From the NCBI GenBank assembly GCA_026988975.1, contig JALSKH010000151.1, positions 1 through 48,027 of the forward strand: DNA of 48,027 bases. Reading direction: 5' to 3'. The number at the start of each line of letters is the position of its first letter. Positions within the stretch are counted from its first letter, which is position 1. Below, one piece after another: positions 1 to 8,103 of the stretch. Position numbers and translations under genes: made by a program. The DNA comes from Campylobacteraceae bacterium. GTDB lineage: Bacteria > Campylobacterota > Campylobacteria > Campylobacterales > Sulfurospirillaceae. Below the pieces are notes generated by a model. It did not search any database and was not told the DNA's origin. It saw only the letters and a list, made by a program, of their open reading frames with translations.

Positions 1-2
1 TA

Positions 3-827
3 AAAGAGGATGAGATTCAAGATCTCAAAGCTATGCTTTTTCAAAAAAATACTCAACTTAGCTCATTTAGCAACAAAATAGTAATTTTACAATCAATCAT
101 AAATGATGCCAATGCTTCACTTTTAGAAAAAGAGAAAAGCATAGATGACTACAAAGGAAAAGTTTTAGTTTTGTCAAATGAACTAAATGTGAAAAAAAAT
201 GCGATCAATTTAAAAGATGAACAGATACTAAAACTACTCGATACTTTAGGCAGCAAAGAGACTAGATATGACAGACTCGTAGCTCAAATGCAAAAAACAA
301 AACAGAAGATTAAGAATCTCACAGGAATCCGCATAAAAGTCATAAGCGAACTTAAAAAGATCCTTGGTAAGCAGATAAGCATAGATCCAAAAAACGGTTC
401 TTTGAGATTTTCTTCAAATATCTTGTTTGACAAAGGCAAAGCTGTACTAAAAGAGAATTCTAAGCAACAGCTTAAAAAAGTATTTATAGAGTATGTTGGC
501 GCACTTTTGGGGAACAAGGATATAAAAAATCATATAGATAAAATCATCATAGAGGGTCATACTGATAGTGACGGGGGATTTTTATATAATCTTGAACTAT
601 CTCAAAAGAGAGCTTATGAAGTTATGAATTATCTTTTGACACTGGATTTTGTGAAAAAAAATCATATAAAAAATCTTATGATTGCGAGTGGAAGATCATA
701 TCTTGATCCGATTTACAATAAAGATGGTAAAGAAAATAAAGATGCTTCAAGAAGAATCGAGATAAAATTTTCACTTAAAAATCAAAATGCCATGAAAGAG
801 ATAGAGAAGATATTAGATGAAAAGTGA
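3..827 (+). CDS. OmpA/MotB-domain protein, 5'-truncated by the window edge
   Basis: The frame is open to the left edge, so the N-terminus is missing. The visible part starts with about 110 residues rich in Lys, Glu and Leu, probably coiled coil. It is followed by an OmpA-like C-terminal domain with the landmarks 'FDKGKAVLKENSKQQL', 'IIIEGHTDSDGG', 'LSQKRAYEVMNYL' and 'DASRRIEIKF'. This domain binds peptidoglycan in OmpA, Pal and MotB proteins, so the protein probably anchors a membrane assembly to the wall. A coiled coil before OmpA is also seen in MotB-like partners of MotA/ExbB-type channels; the missing N-terminus would decide. An in-frame ATG at 33 exists, but the coding signal continues upstream of it. 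The stop overlaps the next small gene. Confidence 0.8.
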   Translation, partial: KEDEIQDLKAMLFQKNTQLSSFSNKIVILQSIINDANASLLEKEKSIDDYKGKVLVLSNELNVKKNAINLKDEQILKLLDTLGSKETRYDRLVAQMQKTKQKIKNLTGIRIKVISELKKILGKQISIDPKNGSLRFSSNILFDKGKAVLKENSKQQLKKVFIEYVGALLGNKDIKNHIDKIIIEGHTDSDGGFLYNLELSQKRAYEVMNYLLTLDFVKKNHIKNLMIASGRSYLDPIYNKDGKENKDASRRIEIKFSLKNQNAMKEIEKILDEK

Positions 828-960
828 TTTTGAACCTCTAAACCTACAAGATGCAAGCTTACATGTAGATTGGCTCATAAACAAAACCAAAGAGATATAT
901 AAAATAGAAAAAAAATCTCTTTGGGAGAAGATTGTTGGCATTCTCTTAAAGATTTTTTAG
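817..960 (+). CDS. Small hypothetical protein, 47 aa
   Basis: The ATG at 817 overlaps the end of the OmpA-domain gene by 11 bases, which is typical of translational coupling. The protein begins MKSDFEPLNLQDASLHVDWL and ends with a Lys/Trp-containing amphipathic stretch, 'KSLWEKIVGILLKIF'. No signal peptide or known domain is recognised. The TAG stop at 958-960 is immediately followed by, and shares two bases with, the 34-bp arm of the hairpin at 959-1062. Its four residues LHVD are encoded by a copy of the TACATGTA palindrome. The small size leaves doubt, but the coupling and reasonable codon use favour a real gene. Function unknown. Confidence 0.5.
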   Translation: MKSDFEPLNLQDASLHVDWLINKTKEIYKIEKKSLWEKIVGILLKIF

Positions 961-1062
961 ATAGAATTACAGGGTTTATTTTGAGCTAGTTCGTGAGGCT
1001 CAGACCAACGGGAGGATTTGTCCTCTAAGAACTAGCTCAAAATAAACCCTGTAATTCTATCT
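959..1062 (+). promoter_or_regulatory. Long hairpin leader element, copy 1 (upstream of yggT)
   Basis: Bases 959-992 and 1029-1062 form a perfect 34-bp inverted repeat around a 36-base loop (993-1028). The loop reads GTGAGGCTCAGACCAA, then CG, then GGAGGATTTGTCCTCTAA. It matches the loop of a second hairpin before clpB (minus strand 37606-37571) with a single change at 1009. Inside it, GAGGA (1012-1016) can pair with TCCTC (1021-1025). Alternatively GAGG (995-998) pairs with CCTC (1022-1025) around CTC/GAG and CC/GG pairs. The 3' arm ends directly at the yggT Shine-Dalgarno AAGGAG (1063-1068). I infer a structured leader RNA; I recognise no Rfam family. Confidence 0.7.
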
Positions 1063-1075
1063 AAGGAGATAAAAA

Positions 1076-1366
1076 ATGATTGTTTTCTCAACACTGATCG
1101 AAGCTATCGCACAAATACTTCATATGGTTATCAATATATATATTTGGGTAGTGATTATAGCTGCCTTGATAACATGGGTAAGACCTGACCCTTACAATCC
1201 AATCGTACAGGTTTTGGCTAGACTAACTGAGCCCGTATATGCCTTTGTCAGAAAATACATACCGACTATCATAGGAGGAGTTGATTTAGCTCCTATCATC
1301 ATCATCTTGGGACTCCAGTTTTTGGACCTATTTGCTGTTAAGCTGCTATTTGCACTGGTTGGCTAA
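1076..1366 (+). CDS. YggT family membrane protein
   Basis: This 96-residue protein has the YggT layout: an N-terminal hydrophobic segment (about residues 9-36), the conserved 'WVRPDPYNPIVQVLARLTEP' region (about 34-53), then a second hydrophobic segment at the C-terminus (about 70-95). YggT proteins are inner-membrane proteins of uncertain role, linked in various bacteria to osmotic tolerance or cell-division protein placement. The start is well supported by AAGGAG seven bases upstream. The gene sits just after the large hairpin element and three bases before slt, so both are probably one transcript. I remember a YggT homologue next to slt in C. jejuni as well. Confidence 0.85.
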   Translation: MIVFSTLIEAIAQILHMVINIYIWVVIIAALITWVRPDPYNPIVQVLARLTEPVYAFVRKYIPTIIGGVDLAPIIIILGLQFLDLFAVKLLFALVG

Positions 1367-1369
1367 AAG

Positions 1370-2986
1370 TTGCTTTATAAATTTTTAGCTCTATTTTTAC
1401 TTTTAACAGTAGGATTAAATGCTTCTATCCCAAAAAACATAGAAGCATTTAACAAACTCCCTAGAAGTATCGCAAAAGATTACTACATGTATCGATTTTT
1501 ACGAGAGACAAATGCAAGTAGTGGCGATGCAAAAAAACTCCTTATAGAAGCAAAAAGGATAAATTTAAAACTTTTTCATACCTTTGCTAAAAGATTAGAT
1601 GATGAAGCTTTTACAAAAGTCTCTAAGTGTTTAAAGCTAAAAACAAACAAGCTTTTAAAAGAAGACAACGACTGCATAGACATTGGACTAAGCATCTACG
1701 ATGCATTTTCACTAGATAGAAAAACCCTAAAAGAACTCCACGATAGACTCAAAAACTATAAAGATATAAACGAAACTCTAGAAGTTTTGAGCTCAAAAAG
1801 TATCTTTAAAGCAGCGATTTTAAAACCTAAACTTTTCATCAAAATTTTAAATCATGCCGGAGCAAAAAACAGAAAAAGATACCTTAACAAAGAGTTATCA
1901 AAAAGCGAGATAGATTCTCTTTTAAAATTTAAAAGATTTAACAAAAGTATAGAGATCATAATGACACAAAGAGAGTTGCATAATTTGCAAAAATCTCTCT
2001 TGCAAATAGCTCCTGATTCAAATTTAAGTGCAAAATCACTCTTTTTTCTAGCACTAAATGCAACAGAATTTGATGACAAAAAACTTGCCCTAGAATACTT
2101 AGAAAATTCATATAAAAAGGCTTATTATAGATTTGACAAAGACAAAGTCAATTTTTGGAGATACCTTTTAACGAAAAAGAAAAAATATTTAGAGGAGCTT
2201 GGCAAAAGTTTTGATGTAAATATATATACCATCTACGCACGCGAAAAGCTGGGTAGTAAATTTGAAAATATAAAAGTACCAAAAGTCTCTTCCAAAGAGA
2301 TAAATTATGATATCAAAAACCCATTTTTATGGACAAAGCTTCTGAGAAAACTAAAAGATAAAAACTCTACTACATTGACAAAAATAGCTAATAAATTCAA
2401 ATATAAAAATAGTATAGCACAATACTCTTTTATCAAAGAGAGAGCAAGTGGATACAAAACACACTACTTCCCAATGCCGTTTAGTGATTATCTTAAAAAA
2501 ATCAGCATAGAAAGAAGGTCGCTTATATTTGCCATAGCAAGACAAGAGAGCAGATTTATACCCTCTTCTATATCTACCTCTTATGCACTTGGCATGATGC
2601 AGTTTATGCCTTTTTTAGCAAGTGCAATTGCAAAGCAGCAAAAAAGTAAAAATTTTGATCTAGACAATATGTTTGATCCAAAAACTGCATATAAATTTGC
2701 AAATTTACACTTAAATTATCTGGTTAAAAAACTTCAAAATCCACTTTTTGTTGCATATGCTTACAATGGTGGCATTGGATATGTCAGAAGATTGCTAAAA
2801 TCTGGAAACTTTTTCCAAAAAGGGAAATATGAACCATATCTTAGCATAGAGTTGATAAGCTACCCGCAAACAAGAAAATATGGAAAAAAAGTAGTTGCAA
2901 ATTATATAATATATATGCAACTTTTAGGAAAAAAAGTCTCTTTAAGTGATATAATACAAAAAACCTCAAAAGGAGCGTTAAAATGA
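1370..2986 (+). CDS. slt: Soluble lytic murein transglycosylase, SLT domain
   Basis: This periplasmic enzyme cleaves the MurNAc-GlcNAc bond of peptidoglycan, leaving 1,6-anhydroMurNAc ends. The 538-aa protein starts at a TTG that places a clear signal peptide first (MLYKFLALFLLLTVGLNA). A long helical region with few recognisable motifs follows, as in the superhelical U domain of Slt70. The catalytic SLT domain occupies roughly residues 375-520: 'ARQESRF' with catalytic Glu393, 'SYALGMMQFMP', and 'AYNGGIGYVRR'. No ATG start is available near the signal peptide, and the Shine-Dalgarno is weak, so it is probably coupled to yggT three bases upstream. Its last four bases overlap the fbp start (ATGA). 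Confidence 0.9.
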   Translation: MLYKFLALFLLLTVGLNASIPKNIEAFNKLPRSIAKDYYMYRFLRETNASSGDAKKLLIEAKRINLKLFHTFAKRLDDEAFTKVSKCLKLKTNKLLKEDNDCIDIGLSIYDAFSLDRKTLKELHDRLKNYKDINETLEVLSSKSIFKAAILKPKLFIKILNHAGAKNRKRYLNKELSKSEIDSLLKFKRFNKSIEIIMTQRELHNLQKSLLQIAPDSNLSAKSLFFLALNATEFDDKKLALEYLENSYKKAYYRFDKDKVNFWRYLLTKKKKYLEELGKSFDVNIYTIYAREKLGSKFENIKVPKVSSKEINYDIKNPFLWTKLLRKLKDKNSTTLTKIANKFKYKNSIAQYSFIKERASGYKTHYFPMPFSDYLKKISIERRSLIFAIARQESRFIPSSISTSYALGMMQFMPFLASAIAKQQKSKNFDLDNMFDPKTAYKFANLHLNYLVKKLQNPLFVAYAYNGGIGYVRRLLKSGNFFQKGKYEPYLSIELISYPQTRKYGKKVVANYIIYMQLLGKKVSLSDIIQKTSKGALK

Positions 2987-4017
2987 TAGATAAACCTTTA
3001 GGCGTCACTGTTAGCAGGTACATCATGGATTTACAGCAGATGTTTCCAGAAGCAAAAGGGGATCTCACGGGACTCTTAAATGAGTTGATAGTGGCGGCAA
3101 AAACTATAAATGCCGAGGTCAATAAAGCTGGACTTGCGGACATTTTGGGACAATCAGGGAAGAAAAATGTTCAGGGAGAAGAGGTACAAAATCTGGATGA
3201 ACTCACAAACAATACCATTAAAAAAAGAATGGAAAGCTGCGGCTATGTCTGTGCGATGCTCTCAGAAGAGGATGAGGATATCATTCCTGTAAGAGATGGA
3301 TATAGCGGAAAATACACCCTTGCTTTTGATCCATTGGACGGCTCAAGCAATATAGATGTAAATGTCAGTATAGGAACAATCTTCTCTATCCATAAAAGAG
3401 TTTCATCAAGCACCGAAACTCCATACTGCAATGTTCCAGGAAGCCAAGAGGACTTTTTACAACCGGGAAGAAAACAGGTAGCAGCCGGATACATTTTGTA
3501 TGGCTCTAGTACTATGATGGTTTTTACAACCGGGCACGGGGTAAATGGCTTTACACTTGACCCTAGCGTTGGAGAGTTTTATCTTTCTCACAAAGACATA
3601 AAGATACCAAAACTATGCAAATACCTAAGTGTAAACGAAGGAAATCACCGATACTGGAATGAAAATATGAAAGAGTATGTGGACTACATAAAAGATAAAA
3701 ACATCTCTTCAAGATATATCGGTTCTTTAGTAGCTGATTTTCATAGAAATCTCATCAGCGGTGGTATATTTCTCTATCCTAGAGACAAAAAAGATCCAAC
3801 AAAAAAAGAGGGAAAACTAAGGCTCTTATATGAAGCCGCACCTTTGGCATTTCTGATCGAGCAAGCTGGAGGAGTAGCTATGAATGATGAGGGAGAAAAT
3901 ATCATGGATCTGATACCTACAAAAGTACACCAAAGAACGCCTCTGATCATAGGAAACAAAGCAGAAGTTTTGGAAGCAACAGAGTTTTTAAAAGAGCATT
4001 CGAGCCTCACGAGATAG
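2983..4017 (+). CDS. fbp: Fructose-1,6-bisphosphatase class I (first copy, 344 aa)
   Basis: Hydrolyses fructose 1,6-bisphosphate to fructose 6-phosphate in gluconeogenesis. The metal-binding signature DPLDGSSNIDVNVSIGTIF lies at residues 116-134, and the acidic residues preceding it (SEEDED) fit the class I active site. At 344 aa it has the length of the longer proteobacterial and plastid-like enzymes and is clearly different from the second, 278-aa copy at 5151-5987. The ATG overlaps the slt stop (ATGA), with AAAGGAG seven bases upstream. Two class I FBPases within 3 kb suggest an organism that builds sugars from central metabolites, as expected for an autotroph. Division of labour between the two is unknown. 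Confidence 0.92.
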   Translation: MIDKPLGVTVSRYIMDLQQMFPEAKGDLTGLLNELIVAAKTINAEVNKAGLADILGQSGKKNVQGEEVQNLDELTNNTIKKRMESCGYVCAMLSEEDEDIIPVRDGYSGKYTLAFDPLDGSSNIDVNVSIGTIFSIHKRVSSSTETPYCNVPGSQEDFLQPGRKQVAAGYILYGSSTMMVFTTGHGVNGFTLDPSVGEFYLSHKDIKIPKLCKYLSVNEGNHRYWNENMKEYVDYIKDKNISSRYIGSLVADFHRNLISGGIFLYPRDKKDPTKKEGKLRLLYEAAPLAFLIEQAGGVAMNDEGENIMDLIPTKVHQRTPLIIGNKAEVLEATEFLKEHSSLTR

Positions 4018-4031
4018 CTTTAAAAAGAGAT

Positions 4032-4532
4032 CTAGTAATCTTTCTCAAAATTTAGTGAAATTTTTGGATAATCTTTTAATTTTAGGGAAAATTTTATAAC
4101 ATTTTTATCTATCTTTGGAGTTTGTACTAAGAAGTATTGACTCCAAGGATTTGATGCTGGTATAATTTTTAAGAGGGTGCTATTGATTTTCAATTTTTTC
4201 ACTTTTAAAAGATGACTTTGATTTTCAATTTCAAATTTTATATCCTTAGGACCCAATTTTTGCTCAACAGATTTTGAATCAAAATTTACAAAATGAAATC
4301 CAACTACAAATTGCTCTTTTGTTTTATCTATATCTTTAGTTACTTTTAGAGAATTAAGATAAGTAACTGTTACAAAAATCTTAGCGTTCCCATTTTGCAT
4401 AATTTGAGTTTTTTTGGTATTGGCAACCCCCTGTTCCGTTGTCTTTTTACTACTTACATATAGAGTATCATGCTTATAAGAACAACTAGTTAAAAGTAAA
4501 ACAGTAAAAATAAGAATAAAAACAGACCTCAT
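4032..4532 (-). CDS. Small lipoprotein of unknown function
   Basis: A 166-residue protein with a lipoprotein signal: MRSVFILIFTVLLLTSC, lipobox LTSC, lipidated Cys17. The rest is predicted exported and beta-rich, with 'NGNAKIFVTVTYLNSL' and 'EQFVVGFHFVNFDS'; I recognise no family. A GTG two codons upstream (4538) could extend the frame, but GGAG lies five bases before the ATG at 4532 and would directly abut the GTG, so the ATG is preferred. It converges with fbp, 14 bases apart, and diverges from mobB. C. jejuni has a putative lipoprotein in the equivalent place, as far as I recall. Function unknown. Confidence 0.75.
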   Translation of the reverse strand: MRSVFILIFTVLLLTSCSYKHDTLYVSSKKTTEQGVANTKKTQIMQNGNAKIFVTVTYLNSLKVTKDIDKTKEQFVVGFHFVNFDSKSVEQKLGPKDIKFEIENQSHLLKVKKLKINSTLLKIIPASNPWSQYFLVQTPKIDKNVIKFSLKLKDYPKISLNFEKDY

Positions 4533-4558
4533 AAACACTCCAAAAAAATCTTTGAAGA

Positions 4559-4564
4559 ATTATA
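4559..4564 (-). promoter_or_regulatory. Probable promoter -10 box of the lipoprotein gene
   Basis: TATAAT on the minus strand, about 27 bases before the lipoprotein start at 4532. There is no convincing -35 box, which is common for sigma-70 promoters in this phylum. It diverges from the mobB promoter about 50 bases away. Confidence 0.5.
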
Positions 4565-4610
4565 AACTCTTTTTCCAAATAAACTCATTAAAAGCTAAAC
4601 AAATTTTAGG

Positions 4611-4616
4611 TATAAT
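4611..4616 (+). promoter_or_regulatory. Probable promoter -10 box of the mobB operon
   Basis: TATAAT preceded by a T-rich stretch (AATTTTAGG), 28 bases before the mobB ATG. No clear -35 box. It would drive mobB, the second fbp, the small Cys protein and metG, which are tightly packed. Confidence 0.55.
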
Positions 4617-4644
4617 CAGCCAAAATTATTAATGGACAATATTT

Positions 4645-5142
4645 ATGAAAAATCTTGCAGTTGCTTTTAGTGGACCTTCAAACAGCGGAAAAACTTCGCT
4701 TATAGTAAAAATATCAGAATTTTTAAAAGAGAGTTATCAGATAGCCATCGTAAAACATGACCCAAGCGACAAGGCTACTTTTGATCAAAACGGCAAAGAT
4801 AGTTGGAAATTTGCACAAACTGGTGCCGAGGTCATAGTAGCAAGTCCGACTAGAACTACTTTTTTTTCACAAAAAAGAAAAGATTTGGATGAAATTATCA
4901 GAGTTTTTGGTGAATTTGATTTGATGATAGTTGAGGGTTTAAAAACTCTTCCACTGCCTAGAATTTCTATATTTAGAAACAAGATAGATGAGAGTTATTT
5001 TGCATGTTCTAATGCTATAGCCATAGATGATAGTGTTAACTTGGAAGATTACGATATACCTAAAGAGATAGAAGTACTAGACTTAAACGATACTGACTCC
5101 ATCATCGAGTGGGTACTAAAAAATGCTAAAAAAGTTAGGTAG
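4645..5142 (+). CDS. mobB: Molybdopterin-guanine dinucleotide biosynthesis adaptor MobB
   Basis: A P-loop GTP-binding protein of 165 aa. The Walker A motif GPSNSGKTS is at residues 10-18. Also present are '[20 protein letters not shown]' and '[16 protein letters not shown]', typical of MobB. MobB assists MobA in attaching GMP to molybdopterin, making the bis-MGD cofactor of enzymes such as the polysulfide reductase-type PsrA found at the right edge of this window. The ATG at 4645 has a weak GGA eight bases upstream. It is followed eight bases later by the second fbp. The mobB-fbp-small protein-metG order is, to my memory, kept in C. jejuni. Confidence 0.88.
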   Translation: MKNLAVAFSGPSNSGKTSLIVKISEFLKESYQIAIVKHDPSDKATFDQNGKDSWKFAQTGAEVIVASPTRTTFFSQKRKDLDEIIRVFGEFDLMIVEGLKTLPLPRISIFRNKIDESYFACSNAIAIDDSVNLEDYDIPKEIEVLDLNDTDSIIEWVLKNAKKVR

Positions 5143-5150
5143 GTAAAAAA

Positions 5151-5987
5151 ATGGTAGAAATTTTTGATGCTATTAAAAAATCAGCTATAAGAATAAAATG
5201 GCTTATAGAAAATGAAGACACAGGTTACTCTCAAAACATAAATGCCACTGGTGACACACAGCTCAAGCTAGACATCAAAAGTGATTTGGTTATAGAGGAG
5301 GAGTTTAGAAAGATAAGCAGTGTAAAAGAGATCATAAGTGAAGAAAAAGAGGAGAAAACACCAATATATGAGAATGGAAAATACCTAGTAGGGTATGATC
5401 CCCTTGATGGCTCGAGTCTCTTAGATGTAAACTTCAGTGTCGGGTCAATTTTTGGTATATATAAAGGTGAATATGATGGCGCACATATGGTCGCAGCCGT
5501 ATATGTTATATATGGACCTGTAACGCAGATGGTTACAGCTTATGAAGATGTTGGAATGTACAAGTTAAACAGTGATGGAGATTTCGCATTTATAAAAAGT
5601 TTGGAACTAAACCAAAGTGGAGCTATCAATGCAACAGGAGGAACTCACTCTAATTGGAGCAAAAAACATCATGAGATGATAGAGAAGATATACTCAAAAG
5701 GTCACAGACTAAGATACTCTGGTGGAATGGTTCCTGATCTTCACCAGATACTCTTAAAGGGTGGTGGACTATTTTCGTATCCAAGCACGAGCGATCGCCC
5801 AGAAGGAAAACTTAGGATGGTATTTGAAGTGTTTCCATTTGCTTTTATATATGAAAAAGCCGGTGGTGGCGCAACAAATGGAAAAAAGAGAATTCTTGAT
5901 TTAAAACCATCTCATCCACACGACACAACACCTTGCTATTTTGGTTCAAAAGATGAGATAGATTTGGTTTTGAAGCATAATGAATAA
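5151..5987 (+). CDS. fbp: Fructose-1,6-bisphosphatase class I (second copy, 278 aa)
   Basis: The second class I FBPase, with the signature [20 protein letters not shown] (residues 82-101) and a C-terminal '[20 protein letters not shown]' substrate-site region. It is of the short epsilonproteobacterial type and occupies the same position, between mobB and metG, as I recall for fbp of C. jejuni. It is therefore probably the ancestral copy, and the 344-aa copy at 2983-4017 the additional one. The ATG follows mobB by eight bases. The last eight bases overlap the next small gene, so translation is likely coupled. Confidence 0.9.
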   Translation: MVEIFDAIKKSAIRIKWLIENEDTGYSQNINATGDTQLKLDIKSDLVIEEEFRKISSVKEIISEEKEEKTPIYENGKYLVGYDPLDGSSLLDVNFSVGSIFGIYKGEYDGAHMVAAVYVIYGPVTQMVTAYEDVGMYKLNSDGDFAFIKSLELNQSGAINATGGTHSNWSKKHHEMIEKIYSKGHRLRYSGGMVPDLHQILLKGGGLFSYPSTSDRPEGKLRMVFEVFPFAFIYEKAGGGATNGKKRILDLKPSHPHDTTPCYFGSKDEIDLVLKHNE

Positions 5988-6174
5988 TGATATAGACAGA
6001 TACAAAGAACGCTTGGCAGAAGCTACTCAAAAACTGAAAAGTTGCCACAGTGAACTAAAAGTGGATAGCTGTCTGAATTGTGAGAAGATTTTTGATTGTG
6101 AAATAAGAAAAGAGTATATTGACGCCGTTTATAAAAGTATGTCCAAAGGGCAAACTGGCGGATTTGAATTTTAA
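5980..6174 (+). CDS. Small Cys-containing conserved hypothetical protein, 64 aa
   Basis: A 64-residue soluble protein with four Cys residues (22, 31, 34, 40); three form a C-x2-C-x5-C pattern inside '[17 protein letters not shown]'. The spacing could bind a metal such as zinc, but no fold is recognised. It starts inside the end of fbp (8-base overlap) and ends nine bases before metG. I recall a hypothetical gene of similar size at the same place, between fbp and the methionyl-tRNA synthetase gene, in C. jejuni, which argues for a conserved real gene. Function unknown. Confidence 0.75.
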   Translation: MNNDIDRYKERLAEATQKLKSCHSELKVDSCLNCEKIFDCEIRKEYIDAVYKSMSKGQTGGFEF

Positions 6175-6183
6175 AGGATAGAG

Positions 6184-8103
6184 ATGAAAAAAGAGAAAGC
6201 ATTTGTTACTACACCGATATATTATGTAAATGATATACCACATATCGGACACGCATATACTACTATCATAGCAGATACTATGGCTAGATACTATAGGTTA
6301 AAAGGATATGACACATTCTTTCTGACAGGAACTGATGAACATGGACAAAAGATAGAAGAAGCTGCGCTTAGCAGAGGTAGAACTCCACAAGAGTACGCAG
6401 ATGAGATAAGTGGAAAATTTAGAGCTCTTTGGGATGAATTTGATATAAGTTATGATAAATTTATAAGAACAACTGATGCGAAACACAAAGCAGGAGTTCA
6501 AAAAGCTTTTAAAAATATGTTTGATAGTGGAGATATTTACAAAGGCGAGTATGAGGGTCACTACTGTGTGAGTTGTGAAACATTTTTCACTGATACTCAA
6601 CTTATAGATGAAAATCTTTGCCCTGATTGTGGAAAAGAGACTAGAATAGTAAAAGAGGAGAGTTACTTTTTCAGACTCTCAAACTATCAAGAAAAGCTAC
6701 TTCAATGGTACAATGACGATGAAAAATGTGTACTTCCAAAAGGGAAAAAAAGTGAAGTTATCAGTTTTGTAAAACAGGGATTAAGGGATCTCTCCATAAC
6801 TAGAACTAGCTTTGACTGGGGTATAAAACTTCCGAGCGAGATGAATGACGACAAGCATGTGATGTATGTTTGGCTTGATGCACTTCTGAACTATATAACT
6901 GCACTAGGATATGGCAATGATGAAAAAAATATGAAGTACTGGCCGGCAACTCTACAACTAGTCGGAAAAGATATACTTCGTTTTCATGCCATATATTGGC
7001 CTGCATTCTTGCTAAGTCTTGGCTTGCCACTGCCCAAACATATAGCGGCACATGGATGGTGGACAAGAAATGGCGAAAAGATGAGCAAGTCAAAAGGCAA
7101 TGTAGTAAATCCTAAAGAGGTAGCTGATGCTTACGGGTTGGAAAATTTTAGATATTTTATGCTCAGAGAAGTTCCTTTTGGGCAAGATGGTGATTTTTCA
7201 CAAAAAGCCCTAATAGACAGAATAAACTCTGACTTGAGCAACGAATTGGGAAATCTGTTAAATAGAATCATAGGCATGAGTGGAAAATATAACGACTTTA
7301 AAATTTCATCAACAAATGTTAAAAAATATCACCAAAAAGAGCTAGAACGAGTGATGGAGCATATAAAAACGGCTGAAATCAATCTAAACGATATGCAAAC
7401 AAATAGATTTTTGGAAGAGTTATGGAAAGCATTGACCATAGCAAACCAATCTATCACTCTATATGAACCGTGGGTTAAGATGAAAGAGGGAGAAAGTGAA
7501 TTTGCACTTGCCACTGTTGCCGTAGTTGCAAATATACTAGCTAGAGTCTCCATACTACTTCATCCTGTCATGCCAAAAACAACACAAAAAATCGCGAAAG
7601 CGCTTAACTTTGAAATTTCAAATGATAGCTATAATAACTTTATACAAAATGATAAAATTTTGAATGACTTTATTATCGAAAAAGTTCCGCCTCTCTTTCC
7701 AAAGGTTGAAGCTGAACTTCTTAGCACTCCGCAGCCTAGCCTAAAAGAAGAGAAAACTGAAGACAAAGTTGAAGACTCACTCATAACTATAGATCAATTT
7801 TTTGAAACCAAACTAAAAATAGGTACTATCTTAGAAGCAGTTGAAGTACCAAAGAGTAAAAAACTTTTAAAACTACAAGTTGATTTAGGAGAAGAGAAAC
7901 CTAGACAGATAGTTGCGGGTATAAAAGAGTTTTACACTCCGCAGTCTCTACTTCAAACCCAGATCTGTGTAGTTGCAAACCTAAAACCAGCAAAAATCAT
8001 GGGATTAGTTAGCGAAGGTATGCTTTTAGCAGCAAAAGATGAAAATGGTCTCTCTTTAATGAGACCAGAAAAAACAAAGATAAGCGGTTCTTCGGTTGGA
8101 TGA
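6184..8103 (+). CDS. metG: Methionyl-tRNA synthetase
   Basis: Charges tRNA-Met with methionine. This is a class I synthetase of 639 aa with HIGH at 20-23 (PHIGHAYTT), a zinc knuckle of Cys128, Cys131, Cys146 and Cys149, and KMSKS at 299-303. The anticodon-binding helical domain follows. A C-terminal tRNA-binding OB-fold (about residues 532-639), of the EMAP/Trbp111 type ('KLKIGTILEAVEVPKSKKLL'), mediates dimerisation. Its length is normal for the two-domain bacterial form. GATAGAG before the ATG supplies a weak Shine-Dalgarno. The stop overlaps the next gene (ATGA). Confidence 0.97.
   Translation: MKKEKAFVTTPIYYVNDIPHIGHAYTTIIADTMARYYRLKGYDTFFLTGTDEHGQKIEEAALSRGRTPQEYADEISGKFRALWDEFDISYDKFIRTTDAKHKAGVQKAFKNMFDSGDIYKGEYEGHYCVSCETFFTDTQLIDENLCPDCGKETRIVKEESYFFRLSNYQEKLLQWYNDDEKCVLPKGKKSEVISFVKQGLRDLSITRTSFDWGIKLPSEMNDDKHVMYVWLDALLNYITALGYGNDEKNMKYWPATLQLVGKDILRFHAIYWPAFLLSLGLPLPKHIAAHGWWTRNGEKMSKSKGNVVNPKEVADAYGLENFRYFMLREVPFGQDGDFSQKALIDRINSDLSNELGNLLNRIIGMSGKYNDFKISSTNVKKYHQKELERVMEHIKTAEINLNDMQTNRFLEELWKALTIANQSITLYEPWVKMKEGESEFALATVAVVANILARVSILLHPVMPKTTQKIAKALNFEISNDSYNNFIQNDKILNDFIIEKVPPLFPKVEAELLSTPQPSLKEEKTEDKVEDSLITIDQFFETKLKIGTILEAVEVPKSKKLLKLQVDLGEEKPRQIVAGIKEFYTPQSLLQTQICVVANLKPAKIMGLVSEGMLLAAKDENGLSLMRPEKTKISGSSVG

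Noticed and set aside
959-1062. Intrinsic terminator or mobile repeat (MITE) as the explanation of the hairpin
   Set aside because: No T-run follows the stem, both copies lie in the same sense before an RBS, arms differ between copies while the cap is identical, and no target-site duplication is seen. Not fully excluded.
3990-4020. GAGCCTCAC at the end of the first fbp as a third copy of the leader cap
   Set aside because: Only nine bases match the reverse complement and nothing else of the cap or stem is present.
4533-4538. GTG start for the lipoprotein gene at 4538
   Set aside because: GGAG overlaps or abuts this codon; the ATG at 4532 has proper spacing and a normal signal peptide.
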